DNA of 8,293 nucleotides from Pseudomonadota bacterium (GTDB lineage Bacteria; Pseudomonadota; Alphaproteobacteria; Sphingomonadales; Sphingomonadaceae). This document shows positions 1 through 7,425 of the stretch, in pieces. How positions within the stretch are numbered: the stretch's first letter is position 1; each line of letters starts with the position of its first letter. Below the pieces are notes generated by a model. The model ran no database searches and had not been told where the DNA came from. It was given only the letters and a program-made list of their open reading frames with translations. The translations under genes and the position numbers were made by a program. The stretch is taken from assembly GCA_023390675.1 (NCBI GenBank), contig JAEWCK010000240.1, positions 1 through 8,293 of the forward strand, given 5' to 3'.

Positions 1-7
1 CCCCTAA

Positions 8-28
8 CCCCTCCCTTCCAGGGAGGGG
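8..28. repeat. GC-rich palindrome just after the LacI gene; possible terminator or dispersed intergenic repeat
   Basis: A perfect 8-bp stem (8-15 with 21-28) has a 5-base loop (16-20). It begins two bases past the stop codon of the LacI gene. On the minus strand it is followed only by TTAGGGG, so it lacks the T-run of a strong intrinsic terminator. The C-run/G-run composition resembles short palindromes that I recall recurring between genes in sphingomonad-type genomes, but this copy alone cannot prove repetition. Confidence 0.5.
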
Positions 29-30
29 AA

Positions 31-1086
31 TCAGGTGCGGCGGGGCGCCGCGGTCGATTCGCGCACGATGAAGTCGAACGGGAGGAGGAAACTCCCCTCG
101 CCTGCGAGCTCCTTGGCCTTGGCCTCGATCAGCAGCTCGGCGGCCTTGGCGGTCATCGCGGCGATCGGCTGGCGGATCGCGGTGAGCGCGGGGACGCTCA
201 TGCGGACGGTGGGAGTGTCGTCGAAGCTGATCACCGAGATGTCGCCGGGGACCGACAGGCCGAGCGGGCCGGCGGCGTGGAGCAGGCCGAGCGCCATTTC
301 ATCGCTGCTCGCGAGCACCGCGGTGGGCGGTACGGCAAGCGACGCGAGCGTCTTCATCGCCGCGGCGCCGGCTTCGTAGGTGAAGTCGCCCGGCTGGAGA
401 TACTGCGATTCGACCTTCAGCCCGCGCGCTTCGATCGCCCCGGTAAAGCCGCGGAGGCGATCGGGGCTCATCGCATATTCGGGGTGGCCCTGAACGTAGG
501 CGATGCGGGTGTGGCCGAGATCGAGCAGATGCTCGGTCGCGCGGCGCGCCGCGGCCTCGTCGTCCATATAGACCGCGAAGCCCTCGCCCGCGCGGTGCGA
601 GCCCAGCCGCGCGAAGATCAGGCCGTTGCGGTGAAGCAGCTCGGTGATCGTATCGTTCTCGCTGTGCGGCGGGGTCAGGATCACGCCGTCGGGATGGAGC
701 GCCGAGAGCGCCGCCTGGACCTGCGCCTCGAGTTCGTCCGAATGCGAATCGACCAGCTCGAAAAGCATGCGATAGCCATGCTCGGCGCATTTGAGCATGC
801 CGCCGAACAGCATCTGATCGACCCAGTCGTTGCCGCGCCGCGATTGCCAGCCTTCGAGCGTCGGGCGCTCGTCGTTGAAGGCGAGGATCAGATAGGAGCG
901 CGAGCCGCCGAGCCGGCGCGCGGCAAGGCTGGGGACATAGCCAAGCTTGTCGATCGCCGACTGGACGCGCGCCCGCATCGCGGGAGTGACATTTGGGCCC
1001 TTGTTGATGACGCGGCTGACGGTCTGGAAGGAGACGCCGGCCTCGGCGGCGACGTCCTTGATCGTGATCGTGCGCTTGCGCTGCAT
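31..1086 (-). CDS. LacI-family transcriptional regulator
   Basis: This predicted 351-residue protein is a sugar-responsive DNA-binding repressor or activator of the LacI/GalR family and acts in the cytoplasm. An N-terminal helix-turn-helix occupies about residues 7-28. Its recognition helix (VSFQTVSRVIN, 18-28) is very close to that of E. coli LacI, with F20-Q21 at the Y-Q positions that contact the operator. A hinge helix follows (YVPSLAARRL, 50-59), then a periplasmic-binding-protein-like effector domain to the C-terminus, including the family-typical stretches HLLDLGHTRIAYV and PGDISVISFDD. The ATG was chosen because it gives the exact family N-terminus. An upstream in-frame extension only runs antisense-like through the neighbouring gene. 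The ATG overlaps the stop of the upstream halogenase by one base (TGATG) and has no clear Shine-Dalgarno sequence, which implies translational coupling. The effector cannot be read from the sequence; a sugar or glycoside is inferred from the GH3 and receptor neighbours. Confidence 0.95.
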   Translation of the reverse strand: MQRKRTITIKDVAAEAGVSFQTVSRVINKGPNVTPAMRARVQSAIDKLGYVPSLAARRLGGSRSYLILAFNDERPTLEGWQSRRGNDWVDQMLFGGMLKCAEHGYRMLFELVDSHSDELEAQVQAALSALHPDGVILTPPHSENDTITELLHRNGLIFARLGSHRAGEGFAVYMDDEAAARRATEHLLDLGHTRIAYVQGHPEYAMSPDRLRGFTGAIEARGLKVESQYLQPGDFTYEAGAAAMKTLASLAVPPTAVLASSDEMALGLLHAAGPLGLSVPGDISVISFDDTPTVRMSVPALTAIRQPIAAMTAKAAELLIEAKAKELAGEGSFLLPFDFIVRESTAAPRRT

Positions 1087-2627
1087 CAGGCCAGCGCCCG
1101 CGCAGGCTGGGCGAGATCGACGGCGTCGGCGCGGCAATGCGCGTCGATGAATTGCTGGTGCGTCGGGAGCTTCTCGACGACCTCGGCGAGCCCCGTCCGC
1201 GCACGATCGAGCGCACCGGTAAGCCAGCTCTCGTCGATCCGGTCGACGAGCGGGTGGTATGTTCGCGGACGCACCCCCATCCCTTCGAACACCGAGAACC
1301 AGCTTGCCGAGCGGAACAGCTCGTCGAGCCCCTCGCGCAGCGTGCCGTTGGCGCGGAACAGCTCGATCCGCTCCCTGAGGCTGTCGGGCAGCTCCATGTC
1401 GCGGCACTTGCGCCAGAAGGGCGTGTCGTCGCGCGAAGTGGTGCAATAATGGAGCACGATGAAGTCGCGGATCTCGACATAGTCCGCAGTCATCCGGCGG
1501 TTGTACTCGTCGGCGAGCGCGGGATCGCAATGCCGATCAGGCAGGAAGCGGAAGAAATAGTCCATGCCGCGGTAGATCAGGTGGATCGCAGTGCTCTCCA
1601 GCGGCTCGATGAAGCCCGAAGCGAGGCCGAGCGACAGCACGTTGCGGTGCCAGATCCGCTCGCGCACGCCGGTCTTGAACGGCACCACCAGCGGTCCGGC
1701 GACGACTTCGCCCTCGACCTTGTCGAGCAGCGCGCGCGTCGCTTCGTCGTCGCTCATGAATTCGGAGGCGAAGACGTGGCCGTTGCCGGTGCGATGCTGA
1801 AGCGGGATGCGCCAGCGCCAGCCGAAATCCTGCGCCTCGACATAGGTGTAAGGGCGTGGCGGATCGATATTGGCGGTCTGCGCGGCGATCGCGCGGTCGC
1901 AGAACAGATAGTTGGACCAATCGACATAGCCGCTGCCGACGGCCTTCTCGATCAGCAGCGCGCGGAAGCCCGAGCAATCGATGAAGAAGTCGGCGGAGAC
2001 CTGCCTCCGGTCCTTGAGCGTCAGCTTCGAGACGATGCCGCGACCGTCGAGCGCGACGTCCGCGACGATGCCCTCCGTGCGCTTGACCCCGCGCGCCTCG
2101 GCATGGCCGCGCAGATATTGCGCGACGCGCTTCGCGTCGACGTGAAGCGCGTAGGACGCGCCGCCGACGGGCGTGCTGCGCGCCTTGAAGGGCAGCATGA
2201 AGCGCTCACGCGCCGCCATCACGCTGGCGGGCGCGAACTCCTGCAGGCCATGGCCGTAGCCCTGCGAACGGAGCTTCGACCAGCATTGGTAGAATTCGCT
2301 GAGCTCGATCTGCTGGCCGATCGTGCCGAAGGGATGGAAATAGCGCTCGCCTTTCACGCGCCAATCCTGGAACTCGATGCCGAGCTTGAAGCTCGCCTGC
2401 ACCGACCGGACGAAATCCTGCTCGTTGATGTCGAGCTTTGCGAGCAATTCGAGGAAGGGCGGGATCGTGCTCTCGCCGACGCCGATCGTGCCGATATCGT
2501 CGCTCTCGACCAGCTCGATCTCGAACAACTTGCCCTGGAAATGATGCGCCATCACCGCGGCGGCGATCCAGCCGGCAGTGCCGCCGCCGACGATGCAGAC
2601 CCTGCGCAGCGCGTCGGGGGCCATCAT
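1086..2627 (-). CDS. Flavin-dependent halogenase, tryptophan halogenase family (second copy)
   Basis: This predicted 513-residue cytoplasmic enzyme belongs to the FADH2-dependent halogenase family (PrnA/RebH-like). These enzymes use reduced flavin, O2 and halide to make hypohalous acid and halogenate an electron-rich aromatic compound. Visible motifs are the FAD-binding GGGTAGW (14-20), GVGESTIP (49-56), K81 in FKLGIEF at the catalytic-lysine position (K79 in PrnA), HPFG (98-101), the hallmark WRWRIP (270-275, pattern WxWxIP) and GFIEPLESTAI with E344-S345 at the PrnA E346-S347 positions. The end (SWFSVFEGMG, then LPTHQQFI) looks like the generic proteobacterial branch, not proven Trp halogenases, so free tryptophan as substrate is doubtful. 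Two consecutive ATGs (2627 and 2624) overlap the upstream stop, as ATGA or TGATG. No good ribosome site is seen, which supports coupled translation. No flavin reductase lies in the window. Confidence 0.93.
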   Translation of the reverse strand: MMAPDALRRVCIVGGGTAGWIAAAVMAHHFQGKLFEIELVESDDIGTIGVGESTIPPFLELLAKLDINEQDFVRSVQASFKLGIEFQDWRVKGERYFHPFGTIGQQIELSEFYQCWSKLRSQGYGHGLQEFAPASVMAARERFMLPFKARSTPVGGASYALHVDAKRVAQYLRGHAEARGVKRTEGIVADVALDGRGIVSKLTLKDRRQVSADFFIDCSGFRALLIEKAVGSGYVDWSNYLFCDRAIAAQTANIDPPRPYTYVEAQDFGWRWRIPLQHRTGNGHVFASEFMSDDEATRALLDKVEGEVVAGPLVVPFKTGVRERIWHRNVLSLGLASGFIEPLESTAIHLIYRGMDYFFRFLPDRHCDPALADEYNRRMTADYVEIRDFIVLHYCTTSRDDTPFWRKCRDMELPDSLRERIELFRANGTLREGLDELFRSASWFSVFEGMGVRPRTYHPLVDRIDESWLTGALDRARTGLAEVVEKLPTHQQFIDAHCRADAVDLAQPARALA

Positions 2628-4162
2628 GCGGTGGCCCGCATCGGCTGACGTGCCGCTTCGTCGATCATCGCCAGGAACTCGGCATGCGTCGGCGTGTCGG
2701 CGACGGTGTCGCGGACCGCCTTGCGCATTGCTTCCAGCGAACGGGCGAGATCGGTTTCGTTCACCGACGCGGTGCCCGGATCGATCCGTTCGGGCAGCTC
2801 GCCGAACCCGGCATAGATGGCGAGCCACGACGCGGGCGAGAACATCTCCCAGCGATAGCGGATGAAGGCGCCGCGCGCCTTCCACAGCGCGATCTTGGCG
2901 GCGAGAGTGTCGGGCACGTCCATGTCGCGGCACGCCTGCCAGAACGGCCCGTCGCGCCCGGCGAGCTTGTAGTGGAGGATGATGAAGTCGCGGACGCGCT
3001 CCATCTCCTCGGCGGACTGGATATTGTATTCCTCGATCACCGCGGGATCGAAGCCCTTGTCGGGGAAGAGCTGCTTGAGGCGCTCGATGCCGGTCTCGAT
3101 CAGCGCGATGCTGGTGGACTCGAGCGGTTCGAGGAAGCCCGCGGCGAGGCCGAGCGACACGCAATTCTTCGCCCAGGCGGCTTCGCGGCGGCCGGGGGTG
3201 AAGCGCAGGCGGCGCGGCTCCATCGTCGCGGCAGCGGCCAGGTTGGCCATCAGCTCGGCGCGGGCATCGTCGTCGCTCTGGAAACGCGAGGAGAAGACGA
3301 TGCCGTTGCCCTCGCGGCCGCGCAGCGGGATGCGCCATTGCCAGCCGGCGCTTCGCGCAGTGACGGTGGTGCAGCTGGGCGGCTCCCCTGCCCGCTCGCT
3401 CTGCACCGCGAAAGCGGTGTCGCAGAGCAGCCAGTGCGACCAGTCGCGATAGCCGATGCCGAGCGCCTGGCCGATCAGCAGCCCGCGGAACCCCGAGCAA
3501 TCGACGAAGAGGTCGCCTTCGACGCGGCGGCCGTCGTCGAGCGTCACCGCTTCGATGAAGCCGGTCTCGCCGTGGAGCGCTACGTCGGTGATCCGCGCGT
3601 CGATGCGCTCGACGCCGCCGCGCTCGGCAAAGGCGCGCATGTGCTGCGCGAAGAGCGCGGCGTTGAAATGCAGCGCCCAATCGAAGATGCCGATCTGGCT
3701 GGTCGGATTGGGCGCGGGGATCGTCGCATGGCCCTGGCGGGCGAGCGTCGCGCCGAGCGAATATTGCTCGAGCGCAGCAGGGGCGCCGGCGCGCAGCCAG
3801 AAATGGTGGAAGTCGATGCCGCGCAGGTCCTGTCCGAAGCGGCCGAAGGGGTGGATGAAGTCGCAGCCGTGGCGCCAGTCGACGAAGCGGATGCCGAGCT
3901 TGGCGGTGGCCTCGCACGCGTGCATCACTTCGGCGTCGGTCATGCCGAGCTGGGCGTAGAAGCGGCGGATGGTGGGGATCGTCGCCTCGCCGACGCCGAC
4001 GGTGCCGATCTCCGAGCTTTCGATGAGGGTGATCTGCGTCGGCGTGCCCGCGAGATATGCGCCGAGCGCCGCCGCCGCCATCCAGCCGGCGGTGCCCCCG
4101 CCGACGATGACGACCCGTTCGATCGCGCCCGAACCTGTGACCCCGCTCTTCATTGACTGCAT
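2624..4162 (-). CDS. Flavin-dependent halogenase, tryptophan halogenase family (first copy)
   Basis: This predicted 512-residue enzyme is of the same family as its downstream neighbour. By eye the two share a little under half of positions over the first ~95 residues, so they are old paralogues and not a recent duplication. Motifs, numbered from the ATG at 4162: FAD-binding GGGTAGW (21-27), GVGEATIP (56-63), K88 in AKLGIRF as the catalytic lysine, HPFG (104-107), WQWRIP (274-279) and GFLEPLESTSI with E348-S349. All catalytic elements are therefore present. Possible starts are TTG 4198, ATG 4162 and ATG 4153. The 4162 ATG is preferred because GGAG lies 13 bases upstream (rather far), and 4153 has no better site. 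The gene follows the receptor terminator by only 58 bases and ends inside the start of the second halogenase. The substrate is unknown; a role in modifying an indole or phenolic compound taken up or encountered outside the cell is speculation. Confidence 0.93.
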   Translation of the reverse strand: MQSMKSGVTGSGAIERVVIVGGGTAGWMAAAALGAYLAGTPTQITLIESSEIGTVGVGEATIPTIRRFYAQLGMTDAEVMHACEATAKLGIRFVDWRHGCDFIHPFGRFGQDLRGIDFHHFWLRAGAPAALEQYSLGATLARQGHATIPAPNPTSQIGIFDWALHFNAALFAQHMRAFAERGGVERIDARITDVALHGETGFIEAVTLDDGRRVEGDLFVDCSGFRGLLIGQALGIGYRDWSHWLLCDTAFAVQSERAGEPPSCTTVTARSAGWQWRIPLRGREGNGIVFSSRFQSDDDARAELMANLAAAATMEPRRLRFTPGRREAAWAKNCVSLGLAAGFLEPLESTSIALIETGIERLKQLFPDKGFDPAVIEEYNIQSAEEMERVRDFIILHYKLAGRDGPFWQACRDMDVPDTLAAKIALWKARGAFIRYRWEMFSPASWLAIYAGFGELPERIDPGTASVNETDLARSLEAMRKAVRDTVADTPTHAEFLAMIDEAARQPMRATA

Positions 4163-4220
4163 CTGATAGTCTTGGCTCCGGCACCGCAAGCGAAACAACG
4201 GGCGCCGTAACGTCTCCGGG
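4163..4220 (-). other. Short leader region before the first halogenase
   Basis: These 58 bases lie between the T-run of the receptor terminator and the preferred ATG of the first halogenase. If the terminator is efficient, a promoter for the halogenase-LacI genes should be here, or transcription must read through. I see no convincing -35/-10 pair: TTGTTT and GACTAT are about 21 bases apart, too far for a normal sigma-70 promoter. No clean LacI-type palindromic operator is visible. A weak ribosome site (GGAG) lies 13 bases before the ATG. Confidence 0.4.
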
Positions 4221-4258
4221 AAAAAATGGGCCGGCGGCGCTGGGGTGCCGCCGGCCCA
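4221..4258 (-). terminator. Rho-independent terminator after the TonB-dependent receptor gene
   Basis: A perfect 12-bp GC-rich stem is formed by arms 4227-4238 and 4247-4258, with an 8-base loop at 4239-4246. Reading the minus strand, the stem is followed directly by six T residues (complement of 4221-4226). It begins 14 bases past the receptor stop codon. The T-tract is on the correct side only for minus-strand transcription. This is a textbook intrinsic terminator that separates the receptor from the halogenase genes. Confidence 0.92.
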
Positions 4259-4272
4259 GGAGGGTTGGCCCG

Positions 4273-7200
4273 TCAGAACCGGTAGCGCACGCCTACCGAA
4301 TAACGCGGCTCGAAGCGGTTTTCCGAATGGAACTGCTTCGAGTCGTCGTCGAACTGGAAGTAATAATGCTCGCGTTCGCCGAAGACGTTCGAGGCGTTGC
4401 CGTAAAGCGCGAACATGTCGTTGATGTTGTACGTCAGGTTTACGTCGACATATTGCGAGGTGTCCTGATAGATCGGGATCGTGTCGCCGCCCGATCCGAA
4501 GGTGCTCGCGAGGCGCGGCGTGCGATAATTGTAGGCGATGCGCGCCTGGATGTGATCATCCTGATACCAGCCGATCAGATTGACCTGGTGCTTCGAATTA
4601 TCCTGGAAGGGCAGCTTCTTGCCGTCGAGCGCGACCGTCTGCTGCTCCGAGTCCGAATAGGTGTAGTTCGCCTCAAGGCCGAAGTTGCGGATGAACGGCA
4701 CCCCCCCGAGGATGTCGCTGAACGCCAGCTTGGCGCCGATCTCGACACCCTGCAGCGATCCGCCCTTGCCCTGGATCGGCTGCGACACCGGCACGGTGCG
4801 GCGGATCACGCCGTCCTGATCGGGGAACTGGCCGGTCGTCGTGCCCGAGGTGACGAAGCTGTCGATGTCGAGCTTGAACAGGCCGACATTGAACATCGAC
4901 GCGCGGCCCAGATAATATTCGAGGCTGACGTCGTAATTGTTCGAGCGCCACGGATTGAGGAACGGGTTGCCGCTCGAATTGGCGCTCGTCACCTGGCGGA
5001 CGCCGACGGGCGCCGCGTTGGGATTGCCGGGGGTCGGGCCCTGCGAGTCCGCGGTATTGATCTTGAGGCCGCCGCCATAATTGCCGAGATCGAGCGGGAT
5101 CATCGTCTTGGCGAAGGCCGCGCGCAGACGGAGATTGTCGGTGATGTCGTAGCGCAAGGTCACCGTTGGCAGCCAATCGGTGTAGCTGCGGCGCGTGACG
5201 CTGTCGCCGACGTCGAGATTGGTGTCGCCGTAGGCGCGCGTGTCGCCGGTCAAATTCTGCTTCACGTCGAGCGTCGTCTTGATGACCTTGACCCCCACTT
5301 CGCCATGGAAGCGCCCGCGCGAGAGCCCGGCGTTGATGTACGCGCTCTCCTCGATCAGATCGACGTCGTAGGTGTTGCCCGGGACGGTGATCTCGTCGGC
5401 GCCGCCGAAGACGCGGGTCATGAAGGCCTTGATGTCGTCGAAGTCCTTGGGATCGACGACCCACAGGCCGGGCATGCCGCCGACGACGCCGCCCCAGTTG
5501 GTCTGGAAATAGACGTTGTTGTAGGCGTCGAGCCGGGTCGGGCGGTTGACGGTATAGCCCTGGAAGCAGGTTGGGGTGTTGGCCGGGGCGCCGCAGCTCG
5601 TCGGCGCCGCCGCGAGCGGCTGGGCCGGGTTGTATTGCGGGTTCGAGACGTATTCGCCGGCCGAGCATTGCGCGGCGTCCATCACCACGTCGATCGCCTT
5701 CCACTGCGCCGAGCAGCCGCCGGGATCGCTCGCGCCGTTGCCGCCGTAGAAGTTCGAGAACAAGTGGAAGTTCTTGATCTGGGTCGAGCGATCCGAGCGG
5801 CGCACGCCGACATCGATCCGGTCGAGCAGGCCGAACAGCCCGCCATCGTCGAAGGTATAGCTGCCGTCGGCGCGGAAGACGCCGAGATCGGAGGTGTTGT
5901 CCTGATCGCCCTCGGACGAGAAGGCCGCGACGGCATAGCTGTCGAGATTGGCCATATAGTCCTTGAGCGTCTTGCCGGCGCCGAGGCCGCCGGCGATCGG
6001 CCGGTCGAAGCCGCTCAGCTGCGGGTTCCCGCCGCGCAGATCGAGGTGGAGCAGCGGGTCCTCGCCATAGCCGAGCGGGTTCGGATCGATGTAGCGCCCG
6101 CCGTTCGAGCCGACCACGCCGTTGGTGTAGCGCGAGGCGGGGTACTGGGCAGCGATGTTCGCCGGATAGAACGGTCCGCGGGTGCGGTCGCCGGGGTTGC
6201 GGAACAGCGTGAAGGCACGGTCCGGCCCGTAGCGCCAGTTGCTGAGATCGCCCTGCACCTGGCCGTTCATGCTGCGCAGATGCGCGTTCGAGCGCAGCGC
6301 GCGCGCCGTGAACTTGAAGTTCTCGCCATTATCGTAGTCGAGCGCGAGATTGTAGTTGGTCGCGTTCTCGCGCGCGGTGCGGTTGACGGTGAACGAATTG
6401 AACCACCACACGTCGAGATCGTACTGGCCGACGTCGAGCCAGGGCTGGCCGTTGCCGGTGCTGACCTGCCCCGAGGGCGTGGAATCGGTCGGCGTGGTCC
6501 AGGTCAGGCCGTTCCAGCGGTTCGAGATGTTGATGCCGGCGGCGCGGTTGTGCTCGACGAGCTCGGTGTGGAACACCTCGCCGGTCAGCGTGAAATCCTC
6601 GGCGAACTTGATCTGCAGCGCGGCGTTGGCGCCGAAGCGCTGGCGCTCGACCGTGCGGCTGTAGAATTCATAGCCGTGCGGCGCGATCCAGTTCGGCCCT
6701 GCCCCGCCCCAGTCGTTGTTGCCGAAGGGGCTGCCGCCGATCCCGGCATAATTGTTGCCGAGATGGCTGTCGCTATAGGTCGCGCCGACCATCGCGCCGA
6801 AATTCTCGTTGCGCCAGCTCATCAGCCCGCTGATGAGATAGTCGTCGTCCTTGGTGTAGTTGCCGCGCGAATATTCGACCTGGTCGGCGAGGGTCAGGCC
6901 TTCCTTCAGGTCGAACGGACGCCGCGTGCGCAGGTCGATCGTGCCCGAGATGCCCGAGAGCGCGTTGCGCAGATCCTGCGACTTGTAGACCACCACCGCA
7001 TTCATCAGCTGGGCGGGCACGTCGTTGAGATTGGGCTGCGCGGTGCCGAGGTTGCCCGGGCTCAGATACTGCTCGCCGTTGAGCAGGGTGATGACCTGCG
7101 GCAGCCCGCGGATGTTGACCGTCGAGCCCTCGCCCGCGTTGCGCTGGATCTGCACGCCCGAGATGCGCTGGAGCGCATCGACGATCGTCACGTCGGGGAG

Positions 7201-7413
7201 CTTGCCGATGTCCTCGGCCGAGATCGCATCGACGATCGACGTCTCGTCGCGCTTGATGTCGATCGACTTGGCCTGCGACGCGCGGATGCCGGTGACGACG
7301 ATGTCCTCGCCCTGCTCCGCGTCCGATTGCACGGCCGTATCCTGCGCCCAGGCGGGGGCGACCAGACAGGTCGTCGCCAGCAGGCCGGCCATCACACCAG
7401 AAAATGCCTTCAT
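4273..7413 (-). CDS. TonB-dependent receptor, Xanthomonas/Caulobacter type
   Basis: This predicted 1046-residue outer-membrane active transporter uses TonB-ExbBD energy to import a bulky ligand into the periplasm. A Sec signal peptide spans residues 1-23 (cleavage after AWA, before QDT). It is followed by a TonB-box-like EDIVVTGI (36-43) and a plug domain (about 50-170) with the family-typical EDIGKLPDVTIVDALQRISGV and STVNIRGL. A long 22-strand-type beta-barrel ends in YRF with a terminal Phe, as expected for outer-membrane assembly. The opening matches the Xanthomonas/Caulobacter subfamily associated with plant or algal carbohydrate uptake; the ligand cannot be read directly. The mature protein has only four cysteines (567, 583, 607, 616), clustered in one presumed surface loop. 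The ATG at 7413 is fixed by a strong GGAGG ribosome site and the signal peptide; an ATG at 7446 would place 11 charged residues in front of it. The gene starts 68 bases after the GH3 stop, so co-transcription is likely. Confidence 0.95.
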   Translation of the reverse strand: MKAFSGVMAGLLATTCLVAPAWAQDTAVQSDAEQGEDIVVTGIRASQAKSIDIKRDETSIVDAISAEDIGKLPDVTIVDALQRISGVQIQRNAGEGSTVNIRGLPQVITLLNGEQYLSPGNLGTAQPNLNDVPAQLMNAVVVYKSQDLRNALSGISGTIDLRTRRPFDLKEGLTLADQVEYSRGNYTKDDDYLISGLMSWRNENFGAMVGATYSDSHLGNNYAGIGGSPFGNNDWGGAGPNWIAPHGYEFYSRTVERQRFGANAALQIKFAEDFTLTGEVFHTELVEHNRAAGINISNRWNGLTWTTPTDSTPSGQVSTGNGQPWLDVGQYDLDVWWFNSFTVNRTARENATNYNLALDYDNGENFKFTARALRSNAHLRSMNGQVQGDLSNWRYGPDRAFTLFRNPGDRTRGPFYPANIAAQYPASRYTNGVVGSNGGRYIDPNPLGYGEDPLLHLDLRGGNPQLSGFDRPIAGGLGAGKTLKDYMANLDSYAVAAFSSEGDQDNTSDLGVFRADGSYTFDDGGLFGLLDRIDVGVRRSDRSTQIKNFHLFSNFYGGNGASDPGGCSAQWKAIDVVMDAAQCSAGEYVSNPQYNPAQPLAAAPTSCGAPANTPTCFQGYTVNRPTRLDAYNNVYFQTNWGGVVGGMPGLWVVDPKDFDDIKAFMTRVFGGADEITVPGNTYDVDLIEESAYINAGLSRGRFHGEVGVKVIKTTLDVKQNLTGDTRAYGDTNLDVGDSVTRRSYTDWLPTVTLRYDITDNLRLRAAFAKTMIPLDLGNYGGGLKINTADSQGPTPGNPNAAPVGVRQVTSANSSGNPFLNPWRSNNYDVSLEYYLGRASMFNVGLFKLDIDSFVTSGTTTGQFPDQDGVIRRTVPVSQPIQGKGGSLQGVEIGAKLAFSDILGGVPFIRNFGLEANYTYSDSEQQTVALDGKKLPFQDNSKHQVNLIGWYQDDHIQARIAYNYRTPRLASTFGSGGDTIPIYQDTSQYVDVNLTYNINDMFALYGNASNVFGEREHYYFQFDDDSKQFHSENRFEPRYSVGVRYRF

Positions 7414-7425
7414 CCTCTTCCTCCC
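7414..7425 (-). promoter_or_regulatory. Strong ribosome binding site of the TonB-dependent receptor
   Basis: Minus-strand GGGAGGAAGAGG lies directly before the ATG at 7413. The GGAGG core (7420-7424) is six bases from the start codon. It is the best Shine-Dalgarno sequence in the window and decides the start in favour of 7413 over the in-frame ATG at 7446. It fits high receptor expression compared with the halogenase and regulator genes, which have weak or no sites. Confidence 0.85.

Noticed and set aside
1137..4156. Long plus-strand open frames of about 500 and 570 codons opposite the halogenases.
   Set aside because: They have the same Arg/Ala/Glu-rich shadow composition, no motifs and no ribosome sites, and they lie opposite two genes with complete halogenase motifs.
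1086..4184. A 1032-codon minus-strand frame that could be read as a giant fused halogenase.
   Set aside because: Only the part from 2627 downward is halogenase-like. The upstream half is an out-of-frame reading of the first halogenase, rich in Arg, and the first halogenase has its own stop at 2624.
4163..4198. A TTG start at 4198 adding 12 residues to the first halogenase.
   Set aside because: The added residues are Arg/Cys-rich and unlike a halogenase N-terminus, no ribosome site is placed for it, and an ATG at 4162 lies closer to the FAD motif.
4163..4220. A possible promoter (TTGTTT with GACTAT) and a small ACGG/CCGT inverted repeat as operator before the first halogenase.
   Set aside because: The spacing is about 21 bases, and the repeat arms are only four bases and do not extend, so neither exceeds what is expected by chance.
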